A stretch of DNA of 15,648 nucleotides, from positions 1-15,648 of the forward strand of contig JAPLSP010000186.1 of NCBI GenBank assembly GCA_026398575.1, given 5' to 3'. The position numbers and the translations under genes were made by a program. The stretch is from Candidatus Sumerlaeota bacterium. Its GTDB lineage: Bacteria > Sumerlaeota > Sumerlaeia > JADFCT01. The notes below the pieces were generated by a model. That model was not told where the DNA came from. It worked only from the letters and a program-made list of their open reading frames with translations, and ran no database searches. Positions 15,350-15,648 of the stretch are shown piece by piece (the stretch's first letter is position 1; each line of letters begins with the position of its first letter).

Positions 15350-15359
15350 TCTGAAAACT
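15336..15359 (+). terminator. Weak inverted repeat at the sulfatase stop
   Basis: AGTTTTCA (15336-15343) pairs with TGAAAACT (15352-15359) around an 8-base loop that contains the TGA stop. The stem is AT-rich and the nearest T-run (15369-15373) is about ten bases downstream, so termination strength would be low. Confidence 0.25.
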
Positions 15360-15609
15360 AAAGCCCAGATTTTTAATCTCTTGCGTTCCCCGCTCCCCCA
15401 AGGTCCCTTACGTCCCTTTAGCCTGGATTTCTCACCAAGATCAGCCCGCTCTCTATCATAGCTCAGATGCAAACGGTGTTCCGTAATGCCCTGAAAGGGC
15501 AAAAAGAAAACGTATGCCTTTAGCCGCCTGAAGTAGGTGATGAAAATAATTTTCATAAACCCGAAAATTTAACTATTGTGACGTGAGGCCTTTATGTAAT
15601 GTCCGTCTC
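15360..15609. other. Intergenic stretch after the sulfatase with small palindromes
   Basis: No gene is evident. It contains a short GTCCCTTACGTCCCTTTA tract (about 15404-15421) resembling two units of the 9-bp repeat. It also has a perfect hairpin GCCCT-GAA-AGGGC (15488-15500) within GTAATGCCCTGAAAGGGC, a motif I recall as a common intergenic repeat in Planctomycetes-like genomes. An AT palindrome ATGAAAAT-A-ATTTTCAT (15540-15556) could be an operator. Confidence 0.5.
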
Positions 15610-15648
15610 ATGACGGAACAAATCACCGAGCACTACCTGCTGCAGCTG
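15610..15648 (+). CDS. Possible start of a gene cut by the window edge
   Basis: An ATG at 15610 opens a frame reading MTEQITEHYLLQL to the end of the window. No ribosome binding site is well placed. The HYLLQL pattern faintly recalls the N terminus of ISL3-type transposases, but 13 residues cannot support an assignment. Confidence 0.25.
   Translation, partial: MTEQITEHYLLQL

Overview
The window looks like a chromosomal stretch from a polysaccharide-degrading Gram-negative bacterium. A member of the Planctomycetota-Verrucomicrobiota-Chlamydiota group, or a neighbouring uncultured phylum, is the best guess. The grounds are the mix of secreted heparinase-like, agarase-like (glycoside hydrolase clan A) and sulfatase genes, an Hsp70/TPR/Ser-Thr kinase fusion, and abundant small intergenic repeats. 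The phylum is an inference, since no rRNA or other marker gene is present. No tRNA, rRNA or CRISPR array was seen.

Layout. Bases 1-82 are a perfect 28-bp inverted repeat. From 183 to 3029, minus strand, lies a heparinase II/III-like gene in two pieces: a signal-peptide-bearing N-terminal piece (about 2680-3029) and a C-terminal piece (183-1415). Between them is about 1.26 kb of foreign-looking DNA, and roughly 100 expected residues are missing. That insert holds a two-gene cassette of unknown function (1691-2149 and 2146-2373, ATGA overlap) between two copies of a ~115-bp MITE-like repeat, plus a fragment encoding a 41-residue secreted peptide. Upstream of the heparinase on the same strand is a large secreted GH50/agarase-like hydrolase with two N-terminal beta-sandwich repeats and a C-terminal CBM9-like domain (3154-6690).

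Divergent from it, on the plus strand, is an Hsp70 - Ala/Pro linker - TPR - protein kinase fusion (6993-10571). One in-frame TAG at 10086 falls inside the kinase domain, before the catalytic loop. A 53-residue rubredoxin gene follows (10655-10816), then a palindromic 25-bp tandem array (10829-10998). The array runs into the 3' end of a minus-strand gene of the DUF7309/DUF6930 type (10950-11981) and supplies its last residues. That gene lies downstream of a Ste24-like M48 membrane protease (12025-13317). A 16-codon mini-ORF bridges the two with ATGA overlaps at both ends.

The divergent intergenic region 13318-13837 carries a 32-bp inverted repeat and a 9-bp degenerate array. A secreted iduronate-2-sulfatase-like gene follows (13838-15349). 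The right edge has small palindromes and perhaps the first codons of another gene.

The heparinase, GH50-like hydrolase and sulfatase point to breakdown of sulfated or uronic-acid polysaccharides, although the heparinase is broken here. The strongest leads for something new are the repeat-flanked two-gene cassette and the Hsp70-TPR-kinase fusion with its internal amber codon.
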